Positions 1 through 10,625 of a DNA stretch of 64,000 bases are shown here, one piece after another (the first letter of the stretch is position 1; each line of letters starts with the position of its first letter). The notes under the pieces were generated by a model. It was given only the letters and a program-made list of their open reading frames with translations. It did no database searches and had not been told where the DNA came from. A program made the position numbers and the translations under genes. The DNA comes from Cardiocondyla obscurior (Eukaryota; Arthropoda; Insecta; Hymenoptera; Formicidae), in NCBI RefSeq assembly GCF_019399895.1, contig NC_091871.1:4679001-4743000 (forward strand). Reading direction: 5' to 3'.

Positions 1-3000
1 GATCTTGATTAGAGCCCTTAAGTGTTTTTGGCTTTCGTTCATTGCGGCTCGTGCCGTTATCGTGTTTAGAGGACAGAACAACATTTCTTCTCGCGGCTTT
101 CAGGCGCAGACCAACAGATCATTACGAGAGGAGACTGTGTAAATGAAATGACGTTTTATCCACGGTCGTATGTCACGACACTCAAAGTGACAGCCGCGGT
201 TCAGCGTGGTTAAAAAAAAAAAAAAATCGTGTTTGACACCGCGTGATCAATGTCTGAAAAACGGAAGGTAAAAGTCGCGTATGTTAATCTGATGTTCAAG
301 ATGTGTAAGATAAATTTTACAAACTATCCTAAAACTACTGTAATCTCATAAAATTAAAACGGCACCGTCGCAAATAGACACACGGCGTAAAACGGGCATC
401 GTAAAATTTAACGTAGGGTTTGCTGCATTAGTTGCTTGCAAAATGTAACACGAACTAGGGAATATTAACGCCTGGCGCAAGAAACTACTTGTTCGAAAAA
501 AAATTATTCATTTACGAGAAAAGGAACTACGTTAAACGATTAATGCCTTTTTTACTAATCAATGAAGCGGAAACGTCTTTCTATTTAAAGAAAAAGTATT
601 AAACACCATGAAAATCGCGACTCTCATTGAAAATTAATCGTGAGCCGGTCGTTTCCCGAAAGACACAGCGGGAAGCAAAGGAGACCGTGCTTTTTACTAG
701 CGGGTGGACCGAGCTGTCGGCCGGTAAAACCTCTTGGTAAAAAATTCAGGACGCCGTCCGGGCTAATGGCCGCGCGACGGTAATTTTCAAATGATTTTTC
801 GCCTTCTTCCACCCCTCCCCCATTTCGCCCTCGCCACTGCATCACGCTTTTTTACCGCTTTTTATTCCTCCCTCCCGCGCCACTGGCGTGCTAAAAGCTA
901 ATGCTGCTTCGGCTTTGCGCTTGTAGCTCCTTTTTCCGCGTCCCGGCCTTCGCGCGCCGCCGCGCTATCGCGGAGCGAACGAAATTAAAATAAAAAAAAA
1001 TAAAAATAAAAAAAGGGAAGAAATAAAATATCGACGCTTCGTATCCGCTCGGTGTTGTATACAAATAAAAGTGGGCGTAACGAGCCACGTATTTCGCCGA
1101 CGAGAAATCAGATGCATCGACCGTAGAAAATGGGCGAAATTAAACGAGCGGTGATTTCGAGATTACGGATTTTAATGCACTTTCGCGCTCCATTCTGGGA
1201 ATATACTGAATTGGGGATACAGTGTAACACTTCTGCCACATATATTTTAATTATGTAATGGTTCGAATTTTTTTTTTTAATAAAGAAAAGAAATTGTCGT
1301 TCGGTACATTTTACTTTAAGCGAAGCGCCGACGTTACGTTATCGTTTTTCGGTAAATTTATAAATATATTTTTGTACAACATACTGTTACAGATATTTTG
1401 ATATGTTGATTATAAAAGCTGCCCTGCGAATTGGAATTTGTCATTGCTATTAATTTTGAAATTCCAAAACCAGAAGGAACAAAATTTATCTATCTAAATG
1501 TAATGCACTAAAGCCATTACTCGAAAATCCTTTTAGCTACGTGTCACAAATAAAATTAAACCTGTAGTTATATTTGCACTACTTTCTCCACGAAACGTGC
1601 CCTTTTTTCCTACTTTGAGCCTTCAAAGTCACGCAAAATCGATACACGTAATTTCCCATGCTTTTGTTCGAGCCGCAAAAAAATACGACGCGATAAATCG
1701 TTGTCACTCACGCGCGATTGTCGTGGACGGTAGATAGGTCAATTAGTTTAGCATTTAAAATCGCTGATATCGTCGTCCGGACCGTTCAATTAAAACGCAC
1801 TTCTGTTACGCTCGGCCGGGCGAAATCGCTTCCCAAATTTTCCGCATCGCCTACGCGGATGAAATATCCACCGAGCTCAATCGAAAACCGGATCCTAGCG
1901 ATACGACCGAGAGCCGGTGTGAATAAAAGATGAACAGAATCCTACCTTAATCCACAAGTGTAGCTAAATTTTGCACAAAATTAATTTGCGACAATAAATT
2001 ATTACGTTTACATCGCATTTTTAATTGCTAACTGATGGAGACGCATCTCCATTGACCTAGGTCGATTTCATTTTACTTCACCCCTCTCCCATTTAAAATC
2101 TCGAGAGCCTCGATCTCGTTGCACGACGAGCAAAAGCACGGAACGAAAGCACATTCCCCGACGAAGATCTGTTTGTGGGGCTATTAGGGATCAGCGGGCG
2201 CCATAAATTCATTGATATATTTACTGTGTAAACGCGGCCAACGCACACGAACGCGGTTACTCGAGCGCCGAGTTGAACGTCATCGTGGTAACGACTAGCC
2301 GTTCGCATAGAAGAACCGATGAAGGGGAAGAGCCTCGCAAAACTTATAACAACCCGATCAGACCCACACCTATCTTCGAGATGATATAATGCAAACAGAT
2401 TTTACGTCTCGTTTCTACCTCATGCGTTATGCTTCTTACGCACCTACGAGTTACTCGCCAAAAGATTTTTAGTGCGCCTAAATTAATTCACCAAAGAGAA
2501 ATAAATACCGTCAGCGTTTCACTTCCGAATATGATGCAATAAAGTTTTTAAGAATTTAAAAAAAAAGAAAAAAACCATAAATTACGTAAATGGAACCCAA
2601 AGTTTCCATCGAGTCTACTCGGAATTTAAATTGTATCCCCTTCATATCCTTCAATGGATGGAGGACCATCCAATTGGTAGGTGCGAATTGCGACCATAAG
2701 CGCTCGTGCATTTGCATGCACGCCAGATCGAAATGATGGACCGCGTTTACTCTGAAAATTTACGACGCAAACACGCTTCGATAAATTTACGGACCCTGTA
2801 CGTTACCCGTGGTTGGAGTTTACTAACTCGAGCACACCTACATACAATCGCCGAATCTAACCTAACACAATACACGTAATTCGCAAAAAAAAAAAAAATT
2901 TATAGCGCAAATTCAATAAAAATCTCGCGATACTTTAGATTCTGTCTAAAAATACATAAAAATACATTATCTAGCTTTCAATAAAAAAATATAAGCGGAA

Positions 3001-5020
3001 AATCGTGACCGTATGTCAAGCGCGAAACCGTCTGCGATGACGGAAACAGGTAATACGAATGGGACATTATTATTTATGAGATGCGTATTACGTACTTTAA
3101 TGCAGATACCAATTATGGATAATTCGCAACGTGACGAAGATACTAACAATTATATATGATGCCAATTTAGCGATTAATTAAATTATTACCTGCGCATAAC
3201 GAATATTTTCATTAATAGAGAAATTATACTTAATCAATTTTAGTTATATGAATTAGATTATATATTGCGGATTTAAAATCCTTTCCACGATATACTTCAC
3301 ATTGTTTCAAATAAAAGAAAAAGGTATTTCAAAGTAAAACAAGACATGGAAGATTTATGAATCCCTTTATCGACAATTTATTCTCTCGTTAGGAAGCTCT
3401 TCAGAAAATTATGCCGACGGCAAAAGGATGTTAACCGGTTAGGTTAACCACAGTTAGGTGACGTCTAATAAAATTGGAAGAACCAGACGGTTGATCAGCG
3501 CCAGTCGAAATTCGATGACGCTCGATCCGAAGAGAATGACTGATTTATTACCGACGATAATAAGATGCCGCCAGCTAACGAAACGAGATAGTAATCTTGC
3601 GGAAGCAAAGGTGGGGACGACGAACCGGCGACAGATTTGTCGCGATTAGAGCTACCGGATGCTGAACCGATAATACGTCGAGATAACATTTCGTCTTAAA
3701 GTTATAGCTCGTCCCTAAGATTCTCATCTTTCGTACTTTACAAAAAAAAAAAAAAAAAAATTAAAATTATGAAAGAGTTCTACTTGCCTTGCGGGATTTT
3801 AATTAGTTTTTCATTGTTTAAATTTATATTTAATTGAATATAAAACGTTAATTTTTCTGAGTTGCTATTTAATTCTAAGCGTTTATTTGTTACAAATCCT
3901 TTAAAAAAAAAATTTGTTTATTACGTTTTTGTAACAGTAAAGTTTCAGCTAATCATGTCACTCGATTCGTACGGCTACTGTATTAAAGGCGAGAACTTAT
4001 CGTTACGTCTTACGGAAAGTATGTGCAGACGAAACAACCTAACAGTGTTTACGTAATCCGATTACTTAATCGTCCATCGTTCTCTTCGGTCTATCGAAGT
4101 CGCAGTTCGGCCTAATGTTCTCGGGCGTGGTAACCCGAGAGATTCAGAGCATCGTAGCCGAGCGAATTGAGTAACGGGGAGGGTCAAAATTTACCGATCT
4201 CCCCGTCGTAAGTACCCCCTGGGGACAAATCTGCGCTCTCGTCAAAACGCCCCTTTCCATCCCCCGTACCGTTCGGTGAGCAGCTCGTGCGCGTTTTCGC
4301 TAATTTCCCGGCGCGATCGGCCTTACGCACGCATTTTGATTTCACCCCTGCGGCCACTTCTCGTCCGCTCCGATGAGGGAGAGCGAATGAGAGTTGGGTT
4401 TGCACTCACAACCCTCCAAGTGATACCTCAAGAAGAAAACTACCTGCTTTTTTTTTCAGAGATCTCATACTACTTTTTAATAAATAATTTAGAAAATAAA
4501 TATCTTGATTTTAAAAAATGAGAAAATATTCTATATACCCCGAAGTTATTTATTCCAGTTGTCGTGCTTTTATCTCTGATGCGAGAAACTCTTCTAAATT
4601 GTTTACTCACGATATTTCGCTCGATAGCTTGCCTCGTACGTATCAATATCTTTCAATGAGAAGAAGTTAAACGATATTGTTACAACTATAAGCCGTCCGC
4701 AATTTTCCCGAGAGTATTTCTTCGCGCGCTGCTCGTCGAACTTTCATGAGAGTTTCTTTGATTGTCACGATTCTCGAAGGCTAAGAGAGCCTTCGCGTTT
4801 CCGATGTAGGAAATCTTAAGGAGCCTCGGATATTCTTTCCTCTTATTTACAGATCGCTTAGCATCGATATCAATTTTATTTGTTCTTTGGTAATAACTAG
4901 AAGGAACCGTGCTCACGCTTCGCGTACGCTATTTTTCGAAAGGTTTCCTAATTCGTGCGCGTCATTATAATTAGGGACATTAATTATGGTCGACGAGGTT
5001 TTGCCGGTTCAAGAAACTCA
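1..5020. other. Non-coding, probably intronic
   Basis: I see no convincing gene. The open frames are short and lack recognisable domains. The sequence is AT-rich with A homopolymers (around 211-225, 2885-2897 and 3741-3758) and a more CpG-rich patch near 4090-4400. A small dyad containing the octamer ATTTGCAT lies at 2705-2722 (arms CGTGCAT and ATGCACG). Confidence 0.6.
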
Positions 5021-5178
5021 GTTACAAATTACGAAAAAAAATTATGTGACTTACCAGTCTGCATGAATCTCAGCGGAGTTGTAGATCTCTGCCGGTGACT
5101 GTAACATAAAATGTAAAATATTAATGTAGAGATGCTGGTATATCAATTAATAAAGTTAATAAAAAAGGTAAATCTCTT
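5021..5178 (-). repeat. Dispersed repeat, copy 1 (contains micro-exon)
   Basis: This block of about 158 bp matches 37420-37573 closely and 58844-58990 more loosely, all in the same orientation. Similarity begins near a shared ATTACAAAT and an A-run, covers the 44-base micro-exon and its two splice sites, and continues through a shared stretch (TTAATGTAGAGATGCTGG on the + strand). Conservation of the flanks as well as the exon points to duplication or transposition of the whole block. The family is unknown to me. Confidence 0.8.
5055..5098 (-). ncRNA. Candidate 44-base micro-exon, minus strand (copy 1)
   Basis: Read on the minus strand, the acceptor TTATGTTACAG is followed by 44 bases and then the donor G|GTAAGTCACAT. 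An alternative acceptor, CCGGCAG, lies 10 bases inside and would leave a 34-base exon, a length then identical in all three copies. It is the third exon in a chain with the candidates at 5215-5337 and 5440-5660. Two of the three phases contain no stop in this copy, but I could not build a long frame across the chain, so 5' UTR or long non-coding RNA is the safer reading. Evidence is splice signals and repetition only. Confidence 0.35.
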
Positions 5179-5214
5179 TTTAATAAAGATTTTATTTAAA
5201 AAATGTATGCTTAC

Positions 5215-5337
5215 CTAAAAGTTGCTCCGCAGATACAGGATGCCTTTCCGAGGCCTCCTCCTCCTCTCAGAACAACAGACCTCCTGTCAGAATGACTGGC
5301 TTCCTCTCCGTTTAAACTTTGTTCTCGCTCTGGTTAT
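5215..5337 (-). ncRNA. Candidate exon, minus strand, second in chain
   Basis: On the minus strand a pyrimidine-rich acceptor (TTTTTTGTTTGCAG) precedes 123 bases that end at a strong donor, TTTTAG|GTAAGC. The exon is a multiple of three, but every frame read from its start contains a stop. One frame is open from just after an early TAA to the donor and would give a glycine-rich stretch (LRGGGGLGKASCICGATF). That stretch has no family I recognise. A transcript through here is therefore probably untranslated at this point, or uses a downstream acceptor within the exon. Confidence 0.35.
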
Positions 5338-5439
5338 CTGCAAACAAAAAACCCGAATAATTAGTTAAAATTGCGCGAATCTACGCAACACTTCTGAAAT
5401 AGAAAGATAACTTTAGAGAGGCGTAAGGATATAACTCAC

Positions 5440-5660
5440 TTTAAGAAAAGGAAACATGATCACACGTGCTTTCCTCACACAGAGAATAAGGAGAAGAAGA
5501 TAATTTTCGTACCGGGAACGCAATTTCGATTAACGCAAATACGCAATACTTTCGGTACGGAGACACGTGCTTGCTGTGCAGTGCGTAATGCGTGTGTGCT
5601 TGCGCGACCGCTGGAGAAGGACAAAGCGAGAGTGGGAGTAGTGGAGGAATATACCTAGCG
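5440..5660 (-). ncRNA. Candidate first exon, minus strand; 5' end uncertain
   Basis: The minus-strand donor CTTAAA|GTGAGT (GT at 5439-5438) opens a 102-base intron that closes at the acceptor before 5337. Upstream of the donor lies a GC-richer, CT-rich stretch ending in a C-rich tract at 5690-5705, plausible for a promoter-proximal exon. The only ATG (5454-5452) lies close to the donor and would open a very short frame that ends inside the next exon. The 5' boundary is a guess; no TATA box is evident. Confidence 0.25.
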
Positions 5661-5669
5661 CGCGGCACG

Positions 5670-6400
5670 TAGGCTCGCGATCGCCTTCACCCCCTCCTCC
5701 CCCCGGCTACCTATCTATTACTTACGTTCGATTTAATTGTAATATTTCGGATCGACCGAAGAATTAAATAACTCTCTAAATCTTTTCAAAACGCCTTTTT
5801 ACTCAGCGAAGTTATACTTTTAAATCGTCGACATCAGAAGCAGAATATTGTATAACAATAATTCTTACGTGCCACCGTCAAATAAAAAGATGTTTCACAT
5901 AAAAAAAAAAAGAAAAGACATTTTAAGTCGCATTAGCACATTTACGAAATATACCGAAGACTAATCTCTTCTTGATCTAGCTAGGAAAAAATCCAGACAG
6001 AGGATTTAATACGCTGGAATAACATCTGTGCGCGTTATTATCGCGTCGTTGCACATCGGGTAAGGCAGCGCGGGACCCCGCGCAGATTTGCGCAAGAGAT
6101 TTTTCGCGCTGCGAAAAGAAACTGGCGAGGCATTGGCCGGAAAGAGTTTTCGGAAAGAACTCGAAGATATTTCAAATACCCGACAAATTTTACGGCCCAC
6201 CCCGAGGGTCCTTTACGAGCGGCTATGAAAGATCAAGCGAGCCGATGCTGACTCGAGCGAAGGATATTTATTATCCCGAGTATGTGCCGCGCGTACGTAC
6301 ATATATAAATCCACCACGTTGAACCCGTGCGTGCGTGTATTCGGTAAATACTACGTATGTAGCCCTATCCTATGTGCACCTAGTCGCGCAGTGAGGGGAG
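5670..6400. other. Non-coding spacer
   Basis: This holds a C-rich tract at 5690-5705, an AT-rich segment with an A homopolymer near 5900-5912, and a GC-richer stretch at 6040-6360. No gene seen. Confidence 0.5.
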
Positions 6401-6545
6401 ACAAACATGGGACGCGTGTACGTATGCCTTATAACGTATTAGAACCTGAGGTCTAATATACTCACTCATCCTTCGACTCCTCGCCTCCCTTTCGAAGCGA
6501 CTACTCCCGACTTCTTTTTAGACGTCTTTTCGCGTCTTTTTTTTT
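6401..6545 (+). repeat. Hairpin-box repeat, unit A
   Basis: First of four related units. It contains ACATGGGACGCG, then CTTATAACGTATTAGA, a short loop, TCTAATATA and CTCACTCATCCTTCG, followed by CGACTACTCCCG and GTCTTTTCGC. The first boxes are shared with unit C; the last two are shared with unit D. The hairpin arms TATTAGA and TCTAATA are conserved, but the inner pairs are imperfect here. No protein-coding capacity. Confidence 0.75.
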
Positions 6546-7020
6546 ATGCCGAGTGTCGTCGGCAAGTAATACGCACTTGAGAACAAAGAAAAAGAAAAGA
6601 AAAAGAGAAAGAAAAATTAAAGTTAAAAACTAACGAAGAATTTTTTTTAATATTGCATGAAAAAAATAATTGCATATTCTTGGTGAAGCTATGTAGTTAC
6701 TGCACATAGAAGTCGCGACGTTAAATTTTTTTACAGAATTTATCATATTATTTCATAAATAACTACCTCAAAAAATGTAGTGCAAAAGGACGACTTTTAC
6801 ATTAACAATTTCCACGTTAGCTATTCTTAGTTCATATGTGCTGTAGAACATTGTAAACGGTAAGGTGGATCAGTTTCCTGAATATTGCCTGAGATCAGAT
6901 TTAATTAATTCCGCCCGTACGTATATTACACAGACTCATGTAAACACGTGGCTACATATTCGACAGCGCACACATTCGACCCGTACACACATACGCACAC
7001 ATTTGCATGTACCGCGGCAG

Positions 7021-7205
7021 ATTCAGCGGTCTAATATCCTCACTCATCCTTTGAGAGGTTCCCTCGTTCTGCTCCTTTTGCGAAGATCCTTCACTTTAGA
7101 CACACTTTCCGAGCGTGTAAAATACACCGACGCTTACAGAGACCAAAGAAGATAATTGGACAAAAATCCTTCCGATAAGACTTTATTACTTCCGATAATT
7201 TCCGC
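7021..7205 (+). repeat. Hairpin-box repeat, unit B (partial)
   Basis: This unit retains the right half of the box (GCGGTCTAATATCCTCACTC, then ATCCTTTGAG) and a diverged CTTTATTACTTCCG element at 7181-7194 that corresponds to the second hairpin of units C and D. The left hairpin arm is lost. An upstream CA-rich stretch (6970-7005) separates it from unit A. Confidence 0.6.
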
Positions 7206-7317
7206 AAGAGCGTCCAAAAACATGCAGATTTACGAACGATACTCGAGTTATAATTCGATCAGGATTCGGCTACGACCGCCGAAGAGCCCGTGCGGAGTAT
7301 AACACACGGCATGTAGC

Positions 7318-7520
7318 CATACATGGGACGCGCGGGGGCGAGTAAATACATACGGCTTATAACGTATTAGACCCTGCGGTCTAATATACTCACTCATCCT
7401 TCGGCAACCTCCCTCCCACGGGGATCCTAGATTGCTTTCGGAGTCCCGCACGTCGGCACCTGTGTGCAACAACTAACTCGCGAAATAAAAGCTTTATTAC
7501 TTGCTTCGGCAATAAAGCTC
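7318..7520 (+). repeat. Hairpin-box repeat, unit C (perfect first hairpin)
   Basis: TATTAGACC (7365-7373), loop CTGC and GGTCTAATA (7378-7386) form a perfect 9-bp inverted repeat. CTCACTCATCCTTCGGC follows. A second inverted repeat, AGCTTTATT (7490-7498) and AATAAAGCT (7511-7519), closes the unit. A CACCTGT box between the two hairpins is shared with unit D. Confidence 0.8.
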
Positions 7521-7817
7521 GGCGGGTAAAAGCCCATTACATCGTTCATTACATTCGACGCGACAGAGAAAAACGCGAGTTCGCGACTTAAAACAGCGAC
7601 GCGGAGCTTTTTCTATATAAATATATTCGTCGTGTTCGAAAATAAAAAAATTGAAAGCCAACTTAACGTGAGCCCTGAAAAGTACGCTTTATCCTCCTGA
7701 ATTTCTCTCAATTTCTCCTCCCTCCTCCCCCGTGTCGAACCGGTTGAAGTTTGATGCATTTCTCGCGACACGCCAGCTACGTGCAGCGAGCGTTTCACTA
7801 ATAAGCACCACGTTTCC

Positions 7818-8030
7818 TCTTAACGTATTAAACCACGCGATCTAATATACCCGCTCATCCTACGGCTCTACCCCGAGGGAGTCCTCGACTACTCCCGGCC
7901 GTCTTTCGCACCTACACACGGGCACCTGTTTCCCGCGAGGAAGGCGTGACTACACGATCTACCGCAATATGGTCAACTGAGAAACGCGAAATAAAAACTT
8001 TATTGCCCTGGCCGGGCAATAAACTTCATC
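7818..8030 (+). repeat. Hairpin-box repeat, unit D (perfect second hairpin)
   Basis: The first box is diverged (TTAACGTATTAAACC, then GATCTAATATACCCGCTCAT). The second is a perfect 10-bp inverted repeat, TTTATTGCCC (7999-8008) and GGGCAATAAA (8014-8023), with a five-base loop. CGACTACTCCCG links this unit to A; CGCGAAATAAAA before the second hairpin links it to C. It carries about 60 extra bases between CACCTGT and the second hairpin. Confidence 0.8.
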
Positions 8031-10400
8031 GCAAGGTCAGAGATTCACGTTTTGCGCGCGCGGTGGTTGCGCTCCGTTGCCAGTCGATTAGGGTGATTCC
8101 TCGTACCGCTTGCGTGTAATGACGATTAATAAATTCCATAGTAATAACCGTGCGTCACAAAGGTTGCGTGGATGCTTAATTGTGACCGCACCACCGGCAA
8201 TCTTCTATTATAAGTTACGTTGCAAATTATAATTAACTTGGTTCCATAATTACTCCACGTTCTTTAGTATTTACTTAATATTTTCTTTTTTTTTTTTTTT
8301 TATAAGGTGAACATTTCTTCAACTAGGATTCTTTTATTTTACTTAAAAGTGTGACATGTCTACTTAAAAGACTTAAATATTAAATATACCGAGTCGAATT
8401 ATTATGAGAAAATGGAAAATATTAAGAAAGAAAAAAAAAATACAAGTTATAAAGACTGCTATTGTCTAATTAAAAGTTAATATTGATAATTTACAGAACG
8501 TTCTCGTTTGCGAAGTTTTTCGAGTAAGTTAAAAGGGAAAACTTGAAACGTGGGTGGCAATCTTGTTCAGCATGGAGCTTGATCAGAATTATTACGCTAA
8601 GACACAAATCGAAGGAAACATGAATGGCGCGGGCGTATGACTAAATATCGCGAGTTACCTTTGTTGCACTCGTCACATCGATTTTGCACCAACGGCGGGA
8701 TCGCCAGTTTCACGCTCGGACGAGCATACGTAGTCTCATATATCCGCCGTAACGAAATCGCATATAAAGGATACGCGCGTATCGAGCGTACGGTTTCACG
8801 AGACGGATAATTTGCCGTAATTGCAAAACGGAAAATTACAGTTCGAAATGTGCCGAGCTCAGATTACCGCGCGCCAGTTCGGGCGCAATTACGGAATAAT
8901 CAATCGCCGGGCGCGTATCACGTTTCGTATTCATTAGCCAAATGGAATCTCGCCGGCAAACGAGGAAACAAACATAATCGCGATCCACCCACGATTTCGG
9001 AAGAGCGTACAGGAGGCGGTGGAAGGAGAATGCGCGCAAGATGGGACACGGGTATCCAATATTGCGATTACGTGTACAGGGTGTCAAAAATAATGTTGCC
9101 GTGTCGAAATATGGAATTAAGTATACATAAAACTGAAACTGAACTCATTTACCGTTCTGCAAAATTTTTAATAATTTTTGAGCGATCGATTAAAATATCT
9201 GAGTGAATGAGTGTCATGAATCGCCTGTCGCGTCCATCATACAACTTCTTAAGCGGTCATTTAATTAAACGTTTTAATTAATCACTTGATAACGACTATA
9301 CAAATTTTATAAAATAATACACGATTTTTTGTCTCGGTTTCACAAATTTAATTCCAATTTTCGACATGGCAAATTTATCTTCAACCCAGTATAAGGACCG
9401 TATTGGAAAAAAAGAGAAAGTACTTCGGAGACACGGAGAAGTTTCATAGGATTATATATATAATAAATATATCGCGCATAAAAATAAATGATATACAACT
9501 AAGCAAATATTTGAATCTTAGATGTAGCTCGTAAAAAGTAAAGAGCGAAAGAGAGAGAAGGATAGTTATCCAACACGTGCATAATAAGAAGTGCTATTGA
9601 TATATTGATACTGTCGAGTCAGCATGAGTCTTGAATTCTATAGGTAGCGATATTGATTTTAAAGCCGATAGTAAGGATGGCAGAGTAGGCGAACGAGTGC
9701 ACCTAAGTACGATTACGGCAAATAAATAGAGCGAGAATGATAAACGAAGATGCCTAAAATGTATTTTGCAACATGGAGATGTTAAAAGAATTACATGACG
9801 TGCACATTACGTGGGCAATTTATAAATTTCAAATAAACAAATATATTAATAAATAATTGTACAATAGAAATGATAATCTAATGCAATCAAGCCCAGCGAG
9901 AAAATCCCGTTCGAGATCTAATTTATTAACGTCTACTCGAGGACACGGAAAATTGATATGACAAACAGTCTTGGAAAGAAGACAAACGGTGGTCTACTGC
10001 GCTATATCGATCTCGTTTGAAGAGTCAGGCATCTCGAGACACGCCACCGTGGGAAGTCAATCGCGCACGGGTAAAACAAAACGAGACTTTGATTTTATGT
10101 GTACGCGGCACCCTCTTAAATCAAATCTCCCGAGCGAGGCTGCACGGGACAGGATTCTCATCGCGATGCATCTCGCGCTAAACAATGAAAGGCAGAGACA
10201 TGCTGTCGTCGACGGGAGGAACGCTGTCACGATATCAGATAAGACATGGAGAAAAAAAAAGAAAAAAAATAAAAAAAAAGAGAAAAACTATAGAGAGATG
10301 TAAAAGAGTGAGGAACGAAGAAGGGCAGGGCGAAATACACGAGGACCGAAAAGCGGGCGGGGTGCAGACCACGTCACAAATTGGTTTCATTGTTCAGCTA
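8031..10400. other. Non-coding, probably intronic
   Basis: AT-rich with a T homopolymer at 8285-8300. At 9078-9095 lies a motif (ACAGGGTGTCAAAAATAATG) of the GGGTGTC type that often marks degraded transposon ends in insect DNA. No transposase was found. Open frames at 8836-9206 and 9971-10529 show no domain and partly begin at codons other than ATG. Confidence 0.5.
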
Positions 10401-10625
10401 ATGAAAGCAATAACTCGCGGCCGGGTCGTACCGCGTGCGCGCGCGGAATTGCGGGGCGAAAGGGGTTGGCTGCACCCACGCGTGCAACACAGGGAGACGA
10501 CGACGAGGGACAGTCGCGCGGCCGAATAACGCTACGCATCGATCATCCGCGTTTGCCAATTAACGGGGACGGCCCCGTTACGCTGCCCGTCTGTCCCTCG
10601 CGCGTGTTACGACTCGCAGCAGATG
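10400..10625. other. CpG-rich island with nested inverted repeats
   Basis: Very CpG-dense against AT-rich flanks. Outer arms CGAGGGACAG (10504-10513) and CTGTCCCTCG (10591-10600) enclose an inner hairpin, TAACGGGG and CCCCGTTA (10561-10580, four-base loop). A regulatory role such as an enhancer or promoter is possible, but nothing beyond composition and symmetry supports it. Confidence 0.45.

Noticed and set aside
9078..9100. GGGTGTC-type motif (also near 14081 and 50515) as transposon termini
   Set aside because: Too short and diverged to define an element; no transposase or paired terminus nearby.
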